Position numbers and translations under genes: made by a program
In this document: positions 8,057 through 17,321 of the stretch, in pieces
How the letters are laid out: every line of letters starts with the position of its first letter
Position numbering within the stretch: position 1 is the stretch's first letter
Assembly: GCA_041618535.1 (NCBI GenBank)
Contig: JBFKFP010000003.1
Span: 1-52,955 of the forward strand
From: SHLJ01 sp041618535
GTDB lineage: Bacteria; Bacteroidota; Bacteroidia; Flavobacteriales; Flavobacteriaceae
Length of the DNA: 52,955 nucleotides
Reading direction: 5' to 3'
The notes under the pieces: model-generated
Seen by the model: the letters and a program-made list of their open reading frames with translations, nothing else
Databases searched by the model: none
Told to the model about the DNA's origin: nothing

Positions 8057-10862
8057 TGTTGACGATCTTACCGGGCACAACGATTATCTTTTTGGGCTCC
8101 CTTCCACCTAGTTGCTCAATAGTTCTCTCATGACTCATGACCTCTGATTCGATCTCATCACGAGTCAGGTCTAGCGACAGTTCAAGGGTAAATCTCATCT
8201 TCCCGTTGAATGAAATGGGATAAGTCTTGGTGTTTTCTACCAGGAAGGAGGGGTTGAATTCAGGATAAACCTCGTAAGCAATACTTCCTGAATGTCCCAG
8301 CATATGCCATAACTCTTCTGCAATATGGGGTGCATATGGTGAGATCAGGATCAGAAGAGGCTCCAAGACCACTTTGCTGTCGCATTTCTGAGCCGTGAGT
8401 TCGTTCACTGCTATCATAAAGGTAGAAACACTGGTGTTGAATGAGAAATTCTCAATGTCTTCTTCAACCTTCTTAATGGTTTTATGCAGTGTCTTCAAAT
8501 TCTCCTTGCTTGGTTCGGTGTCCTTTACTTTTAGGCCATCCTGACCAACGTAAAGTTTCCATAGCTTCTTCAGAAAGGAGTGAACCCCTGTAATTCCTGC
8601 AGTATTCCAGGGTTTGTACTGCTCTAATGGCCCCAGGAACATCTCATACATACGAAGGCTGTCTGCGCCATAACGCTCAATAATATCATCAGGATTAACA
8701 ACATTGTACTTCGATTTCGACATCTTTTCCACCTCGCGGCTCACTTTGAACACACCATCATCGTTACTGATGAACTTTGCTGAACCGAATTCAGGACGCC
8801 ATGATTTGAATCCCTCAACATCCAGTTCATCTGAAGCATTTATGAGGGATACATCGGCATGGAGCTGTTGCACCTTATTGTCTCCCACCATATCGGCTGA
8901 AATAAAGGTATTTTCGCCTTCAATCCTGTGAACAAACCCGCTGGTCCCGAGAATCATGCCCTGGTTGATCAGTTTCTTGGCATACTCCTCATGATTTACC
9001 CAGCCTCGGTCATACATGAATTTTTGCCAGAATCTGGAATATAGCAGGTGGCCTGTGGCATGCTCGCTTCCGCCTATATAAAGGTCTACCTGCTGCCAAT
9101 AACCAATGGCCGATTCAGAAAAGATCTCTTCGTCGTTATGCGGATCCATATACCTGTTGAAATACTGCGAACTTCCTGCCCAGCCCGGCATGGTATTCAA
9201 CTCTAAAGGAAAAACAAACTCATTATCGATCTCCTGATTACTCACAACAGAATTAGATCTGGTGTCCCAAGCCCAGGTCTTGGCCCTGCCCAATGGTGGC
9301 TCTCCGGTTTCAGTGGGTAAATATTTTTCCACTTCAGGCAGTAAGAGGGGAAGATGTTCCTTATCTATAAGCTGAGGCAACCCGTTCACATAGTAAATGG
9401 GGAAAGGTTCTCCCCAGTACCGCTGCCTGCTAAAGACCGCATCTCTCAAACGATAGTTCACTTTGCCCTCGCCCTGGCCGATCCTTTCCAATTCCTGTAT
9501 AACTTTACCAACCGCTTCCTCATAATTCAGGCCATTGAGAAAATCGCTGTTGGCAATTATTGTATTCTCCTTATCAGCAAAGGCCTCCGTACTTATATCA
9601 ACACCCTGAAAAATATTCGGAATGGCTATTCCGTAGTGTTTCGCAAAATCATAGTCACGTTGGTCCCCACAAGGAACCGCCATTACAGCCCCTGTTCCGT
9701 AGCTGGCCAAAACATAGTCACCAATCCAGATAGGGATTGGTTCTTTGGTGAAAGGATGCTCTGCATAGGCACCGGTGAAGACTCCGGAAATGGTTTTAAC
9801 ATCGGCCATCCGATCACGCTCACTTCGTCTTGCTGTAGCCTCGATGTAGCTTTCTACCGACTCTCGCTGTTCTTCAGTAGTGATTTTTCTGACCAAATCA
9901 TGTTCAGGAGCCAGAGTCATAAAGCTGACCCCGAACAAAGTGTCGGGCCGGGTCGTGAAAACTTCTATAATATCTTCGTAAGATTTTAATTTGAAACGCA
10001 CGCTTGCCCCCACTGATCGTCCGATCCAGTTTCTCTGACTTTCCTTGAGCGAATCTGGCCAGTCAATAGTATCCAGTCCATTCAGCAAGCGTTCGGCGTA
10101 AGCGGTTATCCTCATACTCCACTGCGTCATCTTTTTCCTGATCACTGGATGTCCGCCTCTTTCAGAAACCCCGTTTATAACCTCATCATTTGCCAGTACC
10201 GTTCCCAATTCCGGACACCAGTTGACCTCGGTTTCAGCCAGGTAAGTAAGCCTGTATTTTAGCAGGATCCTCTCTTTTTCCTCCGATGAGAATCCCTGCC
10301 ACTCCATGGCACTGAACTCATCCACATCTTCATCGCAGGCTGCATTAAGACGAATATTGCCTTCTTTTTCAAAAATGGAAAGTAGGTCCTCAACAGGTTT
10401 GGCCCTGCCTTCATCATAGCTGTACCAAGACCGGAACAGCTGGCTGAAGATCCATTGGGTCCATTTGTAATATTTTGGGTCTGAGGTGCGAACTTCCCTT
10501 GACCAATCGAATGAAAATCCTATCTGGTCCAGTTGCCGGCGATAAGTTTTTATATTGTTCTCAGTTGTAATTGCAGGGTGCTGCCCGGTTTGAATAGCAT
10601 ATTGCTCGGCAGGCAGGCCGAAACTGTCATACCCTTGCGGATGAAGAACGTTAAACCCCTTGTGCCTTTTATAACGAGCGTAGATATCTGAAGCGATATA
10701 TCCCAGAGGATGCCCCACATGCAGGCCTGCCCCGCTTGGGTACGGGAACATGTCCAAAACATAGTACTTGGGCTTATCTGAGCTATTGGATGCTCTAAAG
10801 GTTTGATTCTCTGCCCAGTACGATTGCCAGCGCTTTTCAATCTCATTAAAAAAATACTTCAT
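8046..10862 (-). CDS. leuS: Leucyl-tRNA synthetase
   Basis: Charges tRNA-Leu in the cytosol. The product is 938 residues from ATG 10862, within the bacterial range plus an insertion. The class I HIGH motif appears as FPYPSGAGLHVGHPLGY near residue 43. The CP1 editing domain contains TTRPDTLFGVSF. The KMSKS loop reads EKMSKSKYN, followed by the anticodon-binding helical domain. It carries long insertions around residues 150-180 and 670-730, as seen in Bacteroidota LeuRS. A TTG at 10877 is in frame but weaker. A TAnnTTTG box lies 20 nt upstream of the ATG. Confidence 0.97.
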   Translation of the reverse strand: MKYFFNEIEKRWQSYWAENQTFRASNSSDKPKYYVLDMFPYPSGAGLHVGHPLGYIASDIYARYKRHKGFNVLHPQGYDSFGLPAEQYAIQTGQHPAITTENNIKTYRRQLDQIGFSFDWSREVRTSDPKYYKWTQWIFSQLFRSWYSYDEGRAKPVEDLLSIFEKEGNIRLNAACDEDVDEFSAMEWQGFSSEEKERILLKYRLTYLAETEVNWCPELGTVLANDEVINGVSERGGHPVIRKKMTQWSMRITAYAERLLNGLDTIDWPDSLKESQRNWIGRSVGASVRFKLKSYEDIIEVFTTRPDTLFGVSFMTLAPEHDLVRKITTEEQRESVESYIEATARRSERDRMADVKTISGVFTGAYAEHPFTKEPIPIWIGDYVLASYGTGAVMAVPCGDQRDYDFAKHYGIAIPNIFQGVDISTEAFADKENTIIANSDFLNGLNYEEAVGKVIQELERIGQGEGKVNYRLRDAVFSRQRYWGEPFPIYYVNGLPQLIDKEHLPLLLPEVEKYLPTETGEPPLGRAKTWAWDTRSNSVVSNQEIDNEFVFPLELNTMPGWAGSSQYFNRYMDPHNDEEIFSESAIGYWQQVDLYIGGSEHATGHLLYSRFWQKFMYDRGWVNHEEYAKKLINQGMILGTSGFVHRIEGENTFISADMVGDNKVQQLHADVSLINASDELDVEGFKSWRPEFGSAKFISNDDGVFKVSREVEKMSKSKYNVVNPDDIIERYGADSLRMYEMFLGPLEQYKPWNTAGITGVHSFLKKLWKLYVGQDGLKVKDTEPSKENLKTLHKTIKKVEEDIENFSFNTSVSTFMIAVNELTAQKCDSKVVLEPLLILISPYAPHIAEELWHMLGHSGSIAYEVYPEFNPSFLVENTKTYPISFNGKMRFTLELSLDLTRDEIESEVMSHERTIEQLGGREPKKIIVVPGKIVNIVG

Positions 10863-10881
10863 CTCTGTGGATATCAAGCAG

Positions 10882-10889
10882 CAAATTTA
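10882..10889 (-). promoter_or_regulatory. -7 promoter box for leuS
   Basis: The minus strand reads TAAATTTG, a perfect TAnnTTTG match 20 nt before the leuS ATG. It is back to back with the eamA promoter. Confidence 0.6.
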
Positions 10890-10896
10890 AGCTTTA

Positions 10897-10924
10897 TTGT
10901 ATAACCAAAAAACCTTTACTTTTG
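10897..10924 (+). promoter_or_regulatory. Promoter of the EamA exporter gene (TTG ... TACTTTTG)
   Basis: A -33-like TTG at 10897-10899 and a perfect -7 box TACTTTTG at 10917-10924 are separated by 17 bp. Confidence 0.6.
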
Positions 10925-10957
10925 AAATCATAATCAAGGCCTGAAGTTTAATTCGAA

Positions 10958-11872
10958 TTGAAAAACAAAGTACTCGGTGCACATTTGGCCCTTCTTGGTG
11001 CTAACCTTATTTATGGGGCTAATTATCTGATCGCAAAAGGTGTCATGCCAGGCAAAATTGGCCCCTCTGCATTTGTTTTCATAAGAATAGTGGGAGCTTC
11101 CATATTGTTCTGGCTTATTCGATCATATGTAAGGGAAAAAGTGCGAAAATCAGATATGGGCCGGCTGGTGCTTTGCGGGCTCCTGGGGGTTGCAGCCAAC
11201 CAGCTTCTTTTTTTTCACGGACTGAATCTGACCTCACCCATTGACGCCTCTATAATTATAACAGCCATTCCCGTAATGGTCCTGGTATTCAGCATGTTCC
11301 TCTTAGGAGAGAAACTCACCATAAACAAGTTAAGCGGTCTATTAATTGGGGGACTGGGCGCCGTACTTCTTATCACATATGGCAAGGCTTCGGGCGGGAC
11401 CAGCTCCATTCTTGGAAATATTTTGGTTTTTGTAAATGCCACCTCCTATGCCCTTTACCTTGTGGTTGTTAAACCGCTAATGGCGCGTTACAATCCACTA
11501 ACCGTGATAAGCTGGGTATTCTTATTCGGCTTTTTCTTTATGTTTCCTTTCGGAATTGGAGATATTATAAAAACCGATTTCTCCCTTTTCACAGCTTCCA
11601 CGTACTGGGCAGTTGCCTACGTGGTCCTGGGGACCACATTCCTGGCTTATTTGTTCAATATCTATGCGCTGAACTACGTATCTCCCTCTGTTAACAGCAG
11701 CTACGTTTACCTGCAGCCTGCAGTCAGCTTTATAATGGTTTCTGTATATGCCTACCTGTTTAACAATTCACAATATGCCCAAGATATCAATCTTGTAAAA
11801 ATACTTAGCTGCGTGCTGGTGATAGCAGGAGTTTACCTCATCAGCAAAAAAAGGAAGGATCATGAAAATTAA
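10958..11872 (+). CDS. EamA/DMT family exporter
   Basis: A ten-helix inner-membrane transporter of the drug/metabolite superfamily, 304 residues. It is built from two EamA repeats: about residues 8-140, with NLIYGANYLIAKGVMPGKIGP at the start, and about 155-297, with SYALYLVVVKPLM. Substrates of this family are diverse (amino acids, metabolites) and cannot be read from sequence. The start is a TTG at 10958, because no ATG occurs before the first helix. It overlaps the convergent panE gene by four bases. A second EamA gene lies at 38.2-39.1 kb. Confidence 0.9.
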   Translation: MKNKVLGAHLALLGANLIYGANYLIAKGVMPGKIGPSAFVFIRIVGASILFWLIRSYVREKVRKSDMGRLVLCGLLGVAANQLLFFHGLNLTSPIDASIIITAIPVMVLVFSMFLLGEKLTINKLSGLLIGGLGAVLLITYGKASGGTSSILGNILVFVNATSYALYLVVVKPLMARYNPLTVISWVFLFGFFFMFPFGIGDIIKTDFSLFTASTYWAVAYVVLGTTFLAYLFNIYALNYVSPSVNSSYVYLQPAVSFIMVSVYAYLFNNSQYAQDINLVKILSCVLVIAGVYLISKKRKDHEN

Positions 11873-12792
11873 GCTCTTGCCTCCCTTTCCTGGGGAAGAA
11901 GGCAATGATAGATAAAGGCATTAACAGGAGTGTTGATATGGAGTTCCTTTCCCATTCTGACGATGTATCCGTTAAAGTTATCAAGCTCACTGGGCCGGCC
12001 TTCCATGATATCCCGTTGCATAGAGGCCGTGGTATTATAAAGTGTACGGTCTATGGCCTGGAAGCTTTTTTCGATATCTGAATTGGCCAGGGAAATATCC
12101 TTGGCATTGGCCACCGCAACTATCTCGTTTGCAGTCTGGTAGATCAGGTTTCTTATGTTTTCGTCCTCGCGCATGATTCCAAATGGACTTCTTGTTATTG
12201 CTCCCATACCACTCACCATGGTAATGAACAGGAATTTCTTCCATATATCGAGACGGATGTCTGTTGACAGCTTATTATGAATCCCTGCGTCATCCAGAAG
12301 ATCTTTAATTGTTTTCAATTTTGTATTGATCACTCCTTCGTAAAGCCCGAAAATTATTTCCGGTCGTTCAAAAGCAAAATGTTCGATTACCCCTGGCGCT
12401 TCAATCCGGCTTACAATTCGGCATAATCCTGCCACAACATGATCTGGATTGATCAATTTACCTAATCTGTCAGCGATGTCAGCACCATTTAATAGCGGCA
12501 ATACTATAGTTTCTGGATTGAGGACTGGTTCTATGGCCATGGCAGCTTCGGCCAGTTGCCAGGATTTGACAGCGAGGATAACAAGATCTGCCTTGATCGA
12601 TTCATCTAATTCCGAAACGGCCTCCGCATAAACATGGAAGTCCCCATTAATGCTTTTAACCTTTAACCCGAGGTTCCTGATCGCCTCCAGGTGCTTTCCA
12701 CGGGCTACAAATGTCACATCATTACCAGCCATGGCTAATTTGCCGCCAAAAAATCCTCCAACTCCACCGGTTCCGAATACAACAATTTTCAT
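11869..12792 (-). CDS. panE: 2-dehydropantoate 2-reductase (ketopantoate reductase)
   Basis: NADPH-dependent reduction of ketopantoate to pantoate in coenzyme A synthesis. The 307-residue product starts with the Rossmann motif KIVVFGTGGVGGFFGGKLA. It has the LAVKSWQ segment near residue 72 with the conserved Lys, and the helical C-terminal domain with WKKFLFITMVSGMGAIT, which contains the proposed catalytic Lys. SELDNFNGYIVRMGKE near the end holds the conserved Glu/Asn region. The family includes paralogues with other 2-oxo substrates, so the assignment is likely but not proven. Confidence 0.9.
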   Translation of the reverse strand: MKIVVFGTGGVGGFFGGKLAMAGNDVTFVARGKHLEAIRNLGLKVKSINGDFHVYAEAVSELDESIKADLVILAVKSWQLAEAAMAIEPVLNPETIVLPLLNGADIADRLGKLINPDHVVAGLCRIVSRIEAPGVIEHFAFERPEIIFGLYEGVINTKLKTIKDLLDDAGIHNKLSTDIRLDIWKKFLFITMVSGMGAITRSPFGIMREDENIRNLIYQTANEIVAVANAKDISLANSDIEKSFQAIDRTLYNTTASMQRDIMEGRPSELDNFNGYIVRMGKELHINTPVNAFIYHCLLPQEREARA

Positions 12793-12857
12793 TAGATGAT
12801 GTTTATGTAGAAAGAATAAATTTACTTTTTTATTTTTACATCATCAACAGGGGAAAC

Positions 12858-13733
12858 ATGAGCACAGAGTACGAAAAACACCAAAAAAGACGATTGATCT
12901 CTTCTTATTTCTCTGTTGTTCTCAGCATAGCCCTTGTTTTGTTCCTTCTCGGCATACTCGGTATGCTTGTTCTGAATGCTAAAACCATTTCAGATAATTT
13001 CAAGGAACGGGTTGTTATGACCATTTACCTGAACGATTCGGCAAAGCCGGTTGAGATAGCCCAGTTGCAGAAAAGCCTGTCACTTTCCAGTTATATCAAG
13101 GAAACCAGGTATATTTCCAAAGATGAAGCAGCAGAATTTATGAAACAGGAGTATGGCGATGATTTTCTGGATGATGTTGGTTACAATCCTCTTCAGAATT
13201 CAATTGAGGTCAACCTTAAGGCTGAATTCGTTACTGAAGAAAAGCTCGATGAGATTGCAAGTGCCACCATTGTTAAATCATTTGTGGATGATGTGCGTTA
13301 TGACAAGGACCTGGTTGCCATTATGAACAGCAATGTGAAGCGAATCAGCATATGGGTTCTGGTTATCAGCGCGGTTTTCACAGTTATCGCGGTTTTGCTC
13401 ATAAACAGTTCAATCAGGCTGGCTGTTTATTCAAAACGCTTTATCATTAAGACCATGCAAATGGTTGGTGCTACCAAACGATTCATCAGGAGACCATTTC
13501 TGTATCAAAATGTAAAGCTGGGCGTTATAGGTTCCTTCCTTGCCCTTATAGGGATGGGAGTGGTGCTCTATTACGTAGACCAAACCTTCCCTGAACTGGA
13601 ATTGCTCAAGAAACCCCTGCTGCTCGGAATATTATTTATTTTCATATTTGCACTCGGAATCCTGATCTCCTGGTTAAGCACCTTCTTTGCTACCCAGCGA
13701 TTCCTTAACCTGAAAACCGAACGGCTTTATTAA
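12858..13733 (+). CDS. ftsX: Cell division protein FtsX
   Basis: Permease-like partner of the ATPase FtsE. It transmits a signal across the inner membrane to peptidoglycan hydrolases during division. The product is 291 residues from ATG 12858. A cytoplasmic basic start (KHQKRRLISSYFSVVLS) leads into TM1 at about residues 21-43. An extracytoplasmic domain follows to about residue 160, then three C-terminal helices around 167-190, 218-240 and 258-281 (MacB/FtsX type). The longer frame from 12711 is rejected because it runs across the panE start region and lacks family similarity. It heads a run with DUF3098, uppP and truB. Confidence 0.93.
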   Translation: MSTEYEKHQKRRLISSYFSVVLSIALVLFLLGILGMLVLNAKTISDNFKERVVMTIYLNDSAKPVEIAQLQKSLSLSSYIKETRYISKDEAAEFMKQEYGDDFLDDVGYNPLQNSIEVNLKAEFVTEEKLDEIASATIVKSFVDDVRYDKDLVAIMNSNVKRISIWVLVISAVFTVIAVLLINSSIRLAVYSKRFIIKTMQMVGATKRFIRRPFLYQNVKLGVIGSFLALIGMGVVLYYVDQTFPELELLKKPLLLGILFIFIFALGILISWLSTFFATQRFLNLKTERLY

Positions 13734-13979
13734 TGCAGGATCAACCGGATAGCATTAAACGTTATTGGAAAAATTGATCTATGCTATTTTTACCAGGCTT
13801 TTATCAGGTTTCCACCCGGCTTAATCGCGATTTATTTTAAGTGAAATTAACACGGCTGTTTTGAATAAATCCTTTACTTTGCACCTGTTCAGGCTATTGA
13901 GAAAAATGGAAATACCAGATTACCGCTTACATTGCGGTGTCAATTGAAGGCTAATCCACATAGAATCAAAAAAAGTATT

Positions 13980-14246
13980 TTGGGAGAGAAAAAAAGAAAG
14001 CAAACTTCAGATTCAAGGTTTATTTTCGGAAAGCGGAATTACAAATGGATGTTCATAGGTCTGGGATGCATCGCTCTGGGGTTTATTCTGATGGCGGGTG
14101 GCGGAAGTGATGATCCTGAAGTCTTTAATCCGGAGATCTTCAGTTTCAGAAGGATTCGTCTGGCTCCAACTATCGTTTTGATCGGATTTGCCATGCAGGT
14201 TTATGCCATCCTGATCGATCCGGAAAATGGCAAAAAAAATAAATAA
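13980..14246 (+). CDS. DUF3098 two-helix membrane protein
   Basis: A short protein of about 88 residues with two transmembrane segments (MFIGLGCIALGFILMAGG and APTIVLIGFAMQVYAIL). Between them lies the family signature SDDPEVFNPEIFSFRRI. DUF3098 is Bacteroidota-specific, has no known biochemical role, and typically sits between ftsX and uppP, as here. No ATG lies before the conserved part. TTG at 13980 gives the length usual for the family, whereas a TTG at 13932 would add 16 unmatched residues. It probably shares a transcript with uppP, 43 bp downstream. Confidence 0.85.
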   Translation: MGEKKRKQTSDSRFIFGKRNYKWMFIGLGCIALGFILMAGGGSDDPEVFNPEIFSFRRIRLAPTIVLIGFAMQVYAILIDPENGKKNK

Positions 14247-14289
14247 ATCTCTTTTCAACTTAATCCCTTCTTTTTGATATTTTTAGGCC

Positions 14290-15084
14290 GTGGATGTAAT
14301 GGATGCCATTTTACTTGGAATTGTTCAGGGGCTCACTGAATTCCTGCCTGTGTCTTCCAGCGGCCACCTCGAGTTAGGCAAAGCCCTGCTCGGTGATCAG
14401 TCCTTGCCTGAGGAAAGTCTTTTGTTTACCGTAGTGCTTCACTTTGCGACAGCCTTGAGCACCATTGTTGTATTCAGAAAAGATTTAGCTAAGATTCTTT
14501 CTGGATTATTTAAGTTCAATTGGAATGAAGAGACGCGTTTTGTTTTCAAGATCGGAGTTTCCATGCTACCCGCAGGAATAATAGGATACACCTATGAAGC
14601 CGAACTAGCCGAATTGTTTGGAGGGAACATCAAGCTGGTAGGATTTATGCTTATCCTTACGGCTTTGCTGCTATATCTTGCAGACAGGGCCAGAGATACC
14701 AGAAAACCAGTCACATTTATGAATGCCCTTGTTATAGGCTTTTCCCAGGCCATAGCGATGCTTCCCGGAGTATCAAGATCGGGAGCCACCATATCAACCT
14801 CCGTTTTGCTTGGCAATGACAAAACGAAAGCAGCAAGGTTCTCCTTCCTGATGGTGGTGCCGTTGATCATTGGAAAGATCGCTAAGGACATCATCAGTGG
14901 TGAACTCAGCTATGAAAGCGATAATTTTACCGTATTGTCGGCAGGTTTTATCGCTGCATTTATTTCCGGATTATTTGCCTGTACATGGATGATCAGGCTG
15001 GTAAAACGATCGAAGCTGACCTATTTCTCAATTTATTGTGTGGCCGTGGGCATATTGGCCATCTACCTCGCCAGCAGGAGTTAA
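14290..15084 (+). CDS. uppP: Undecaprenyl-diphosphatase (BacA/UppP)
   Basis: An inner-membrane phosphatase that recycles undecaprenyl pyrophosphate to the lipid carrier used for peptidoglycan and other glycans. It is associated with bacitracin tolerance. The 264-residue polytopic protein carries both hallmark loops, EFLPVSSSGHLEL near residue 17 and MLPGVSRSGATIS near residue 157. The start could be GTG 14290 or ATG 14299. GTG is chosen because typical homologues have a few residues before DAI-LGI. It is followed one base after its stop by truB. Confidence 0.96.
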   Translation: MDVMDAILLGIVQGLTEFLPVSSSGHLELGKALLGDQSLPEESLLFTVVLHFATALSTIVVFRKDLAKILSGLFKFNWNEETRFVFKIGVSMLPAGIIGYTYEAELAELFGGNIKLVGFMLILTALLLYLADRARDTRKPVTFMNALVIGFSQAIAMLPGVSRSGATISTSVLLGNDKTKAARFSFLMVVPLIIGKIAKDIISGELSYESDNFTVLSAGFIAAFISGLFACTWMIRLVKRSKLTYFSIYCVAVGILAIYLASRS

Positions 15085-15085
15085 T

Positions 15086-15793
15086 ATGAAATCATTAGAA
15101 GATTACAGGGAGGGGGAGTTAATCCTGGTAGATAAACCTATTGGATGGACTTCCTTTCAGGTAGTGAACAAAATTCGTTGGACCTTATGCCGACACTTCA
15201 AAATAAAAAAGCTTAAGGTTGGACATGCAGGCACTCTCGATCCTCTGGCTACTGGTCTTCTGATCCTGTGTACCGGGAAAAAGACCAAGGCAATAGAGGA
15301 ATTTCAGGGGCTTCCGAAAACATATACCGGCAGCATGTTACTGGGAAGCACAACGCCCTCATTTGACAGGGAGACTGAAATCGACCAGAGATTTCCAACC
15401 GATCACATCAATAAAGATATGCTCCTCGAGACCACCAAAGGATTTATCGGTGATATTGAGCAAATTCCACCGATTTACTCGGCGGTAAAACAGGATGGAA
15501 AAAGATTGTATAAAATTGCGCGTGAAGGGAAGGACACAGAGATAAGGCCTCGACGTGTGATGGTTGAAAGCTTTGAAATAACCGGCATACATGATGATCT
15601 CAAAGTCGATTTTAAGGTTGTATGCGGAAAAGGCACCTATATTCGGTCGTTGGTTCATGATTTCGGCAAGGCATTAGAGAGCGGAGCTCATTTAACTAAC
15701 CTGAAAAGGGAGGCTATCGGTTCATATCAATTAAAAGATGCGCTAAGTGTTGAAGATTTTATTGCAGATTTACAGTCCGGAATTGAAAAATGA
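15086..15793 (+). CDS. truB: tRNA pseudouridine(55) synthase
   Basis: Makes the universal pseudouridine at position 55 of the tRNA T-loop. The product is 235 residues from ATG 15086. The catalytic motif GHAGTLDPLATGLL near residue 47 carries the nucleophilic Asp. EGLP-TYTG-like segments follow, and GTYIRSLVHDFGKAL lies in the C-terminal half. The longer frame that begins inside uppP is rejected. The gene starts one base after the uppP stop, which implies translational coupling. Confidence 0.96.
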   Translation: MKSLEDYREGELILVDKPIGWTSFQVVNKIRWTLCRHFKIKKLKVGHAGTLDPLATGLLILCTGKKTKAIEEFQGLPKTYTGSMLLGSTTPSFDRETEIDQRFPTDHINKDMLLETTKGFIGDIEQIPPIYSAVKQDGKRLYKIAREGKDTEIRPRRVMVESFEITGIHDDLKVDFKVVCGKGTYIRSLVHDFGKALESGAHLTNLKREAIGSYQLKDALSVEDFIADLQSGIEK

Positions 15794-15889
15794 CAATGAT
15801 AACCGCCCTTATCGTTTTCTCCTTTCCCCGGAATGGGAAAATTGCTATCTGAACCAATTCACCTTGTTCTTCGTATATTAAGTACCTAA

Positions 15890-16615
15890 ATGCGACTGAA
15901 CGATTCAAATAAAGCTCTTTTGATCACCATATTGCTTTCCGCAACAATGGTGCTTATGACTTTCAATATCCATTTGAAAAAGAAGAATGAATTGATCGCG
16001 GAAACTTATTTCGAAATCATTTCAGGCGAAGAGCCTGAAGTTGAGGAATTGGAAGAAATTTTAAAAAGCCTTGACGAAGTGATGTCGACAAACAAGGCTT
16101 TTAATGAGACCAGGGATTATGACAATTTTGAGGATGAAGAATTCAGGAACACCCTGGAAAAGATCCGTAACAGGGACTCGAGAGATCTTGATATCAGCGA
16201 TAAATTAAACAGTAAGACAGATTCCCCCGAAGAAAATCAGGACTATCTGGATTCCTATAAGGAGATCAATTCAGTAATTGCCAGGCGCTCACCAGATCAA
16301 CGTTCCTCGCCTGCTTCAAATCAGGACGGCAGGATTCGTAACAGCACAGTTAGTTACTCTCTTATTGACAGGGAAGCTGAATTCCTTCCACCCCCCATTT
16401 ACCTGTGTGAACGTGGAGGCAAGATCGTGATAAGTATTGAAGTGGACATGGCAGGTAAAGTCATTGGTGCAGAGTATAATAACGCATCAACATCTAAAAA
16501 CCAATGCCTTATTGATCACGCCATAGAATATGCCCTGGATTCAAAATTTAACCCCGATGCATCCCGCTTCAAGCAACTTGGCACCATTACTTTCATGTTC
16601 CAGGGAAAATCATAA
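15890..16615 (+). CDS. Single-pass membrane protein with a TonB C-terminal-like domain
   Basis: A 241-residue protein of unknown role. One membrane segment at about residues 8-25 follows a short cytoplasmic start. A strongly acidic, Glu/Asp-rich periplasmic linker spans about residues 40-150. The C-terminal domain (about 165-241) has the pattern GGKIVISIEVDMAGKVIGAE then LIDHAIEYALDSKFNPD, resembling TonB C-terminal folds. It lacks the proline-rich spacer usual in TonB, and no ExbB/ExbD genes are near. It follows truB by 96 bp and may be part of that run. It overlaps the convergent thioredoxin-like gene by six bases. Confidence 0.75.
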   Translation: MRLNDSNKALLITILLSATMVLMTFNIHLKKKNELIAETYFEIISGEEPEVEELEEILKSLDEVMSTNKAFNETRDYDNFEDEEFRNTLEKIRNRDSRDLDISDKLNSKTDSPEENQDYLDSYKEINSVIARRSPDQRSSPASNQDGRIRNSTVSYSLIDREAEFLPPPIYLCERGGKIVISIEVDMAGKVIGAEYNNASTSKNQCLIDHAIEYALDSKFNPDASRFKQLGTITFMFQGKS

Positions 16616-17236
16616 CGACCTGAGCTTCTCAACAAGGTCCTTAATTGTGGTTTGCCCCTTATCCTTATTGTACCAATGCTGAAGTTCTTCTTTGAACTCC
16701 GGTGTAAGAGAACCATGCTCCGATTTGAAAACGTCTGCCATACGTGTTGCCTCACTGGGGCGCGGACCATAAACGAATAATTCCTCTTTGCTATCCTTTC
16801 CTATTGCGATCAGTTTAGGAATTGACCGGCTCCCATCTGATAGATAGCGGTCCATAAGCGCAGGATTTTCATCCCTTAGCAATACCTTGATATCGATATT
16901 TCCTATTAGTTTGGCCAACTCATACATGACCGGCATCAGGTGTGCCGCGTCACCACACCAGCTTTCAGTAAGAACGATCCATGACATTCGGGGAAGTAAT
17001 TTTCCCTTCAATGGTTTTAAATCGTGCGGATCTATTTTAAGAGTTTTATGCCATCTTTTATGGCGCCTTAAATTCAACATGGTATAATTTACCAGGCTGG
17101 GTAACTGTTCTTGGCCAGTTGTTGCTTCATTATTCACCAATTCTTCCAAAAGGGACTGGTATTCCTCATAGCTCATGGCCTTTTCTGGATCGTATCCGGT
17201 GATTTGGGGTTGGTATTTTATGGTTGAAGATTTCAT
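16610..17236 (-). CDS. Thioredoxin-fold protein (Thioredoxin_9-like)
   Basis: A 208-residue cytosolic protein with a thioredoxin-like domain at about residues 65-180. In place of the CxxC active site it has ESWCGDAAHLMP, a single-Cys WCGD motif known from a bacterial thioredoxin-like family that is often described as bacillithiol-related or of unknown function. The cis-Pro region reads SIPKLIAI. The N-terminal about 60 residues are helical and lack a signal peptide. Its redox role is an inference. A perfect -7 box lies just upstream. Confidence 0.85.
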   Translation of the reverse strand: MKSSTIKYQPQITGYDPEKAMSYEEYQSLLEELVNNEATTGQEQLPSLVNYTMLNLRRHKRWHKTLKIDPHDLKPLKGKLLPRMSWIVLTESWCGDAAHLMPVMYELAKLIGNIDIKVLLRDENPALMDRYLSDGSRSIPKLIAIGKDSKEELFVYGPRPSEATRMADVFKSEHGSLTPEFKEELQHWYNKDKGQTTIKDLVEKLRSL

Positions 17237-17248
17237 ATGTTATTCCTG

Positions 17249-17256
17249 CAAAGTTA
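17249..17256 (-). promoter_or_regulatory. -7 promoter box for the thioredoxin-like gene
   Basis: The minus strand reads TAACTTTG, a perfect TAnnTTTG match, 12 nt upstream of the ATG at 17236. The leader would be only a few bases long. Confidence 0.55.
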
Positions 17257-17321
17257 TGGCTTAGACAGGATCTAAGCGTAACAATCATTACATTAGTAGG
17301 AGAATTCAATTTTCCTTACAA

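Noticed and set aside
9354..9989. A 211-codon plus-strand frame
   Set aside because: It lies wholly inside leuS on the opposite strand and shows no family motif. It is a shadow of leuS codon use.
12711..12857. N-terminal extension of ftsX
   Set aside because: It is antisense to the panE start and adds about 49 residues unlike FtsX. ATG 12858 fits the family.
13734..13979. Regulatory RNA in the ftsX-DUF3098 gap
   Set aside because: Only a weak promoter-like TACTTTG at 13875-13881 is visible. I see no stable hairpin with conserved features.
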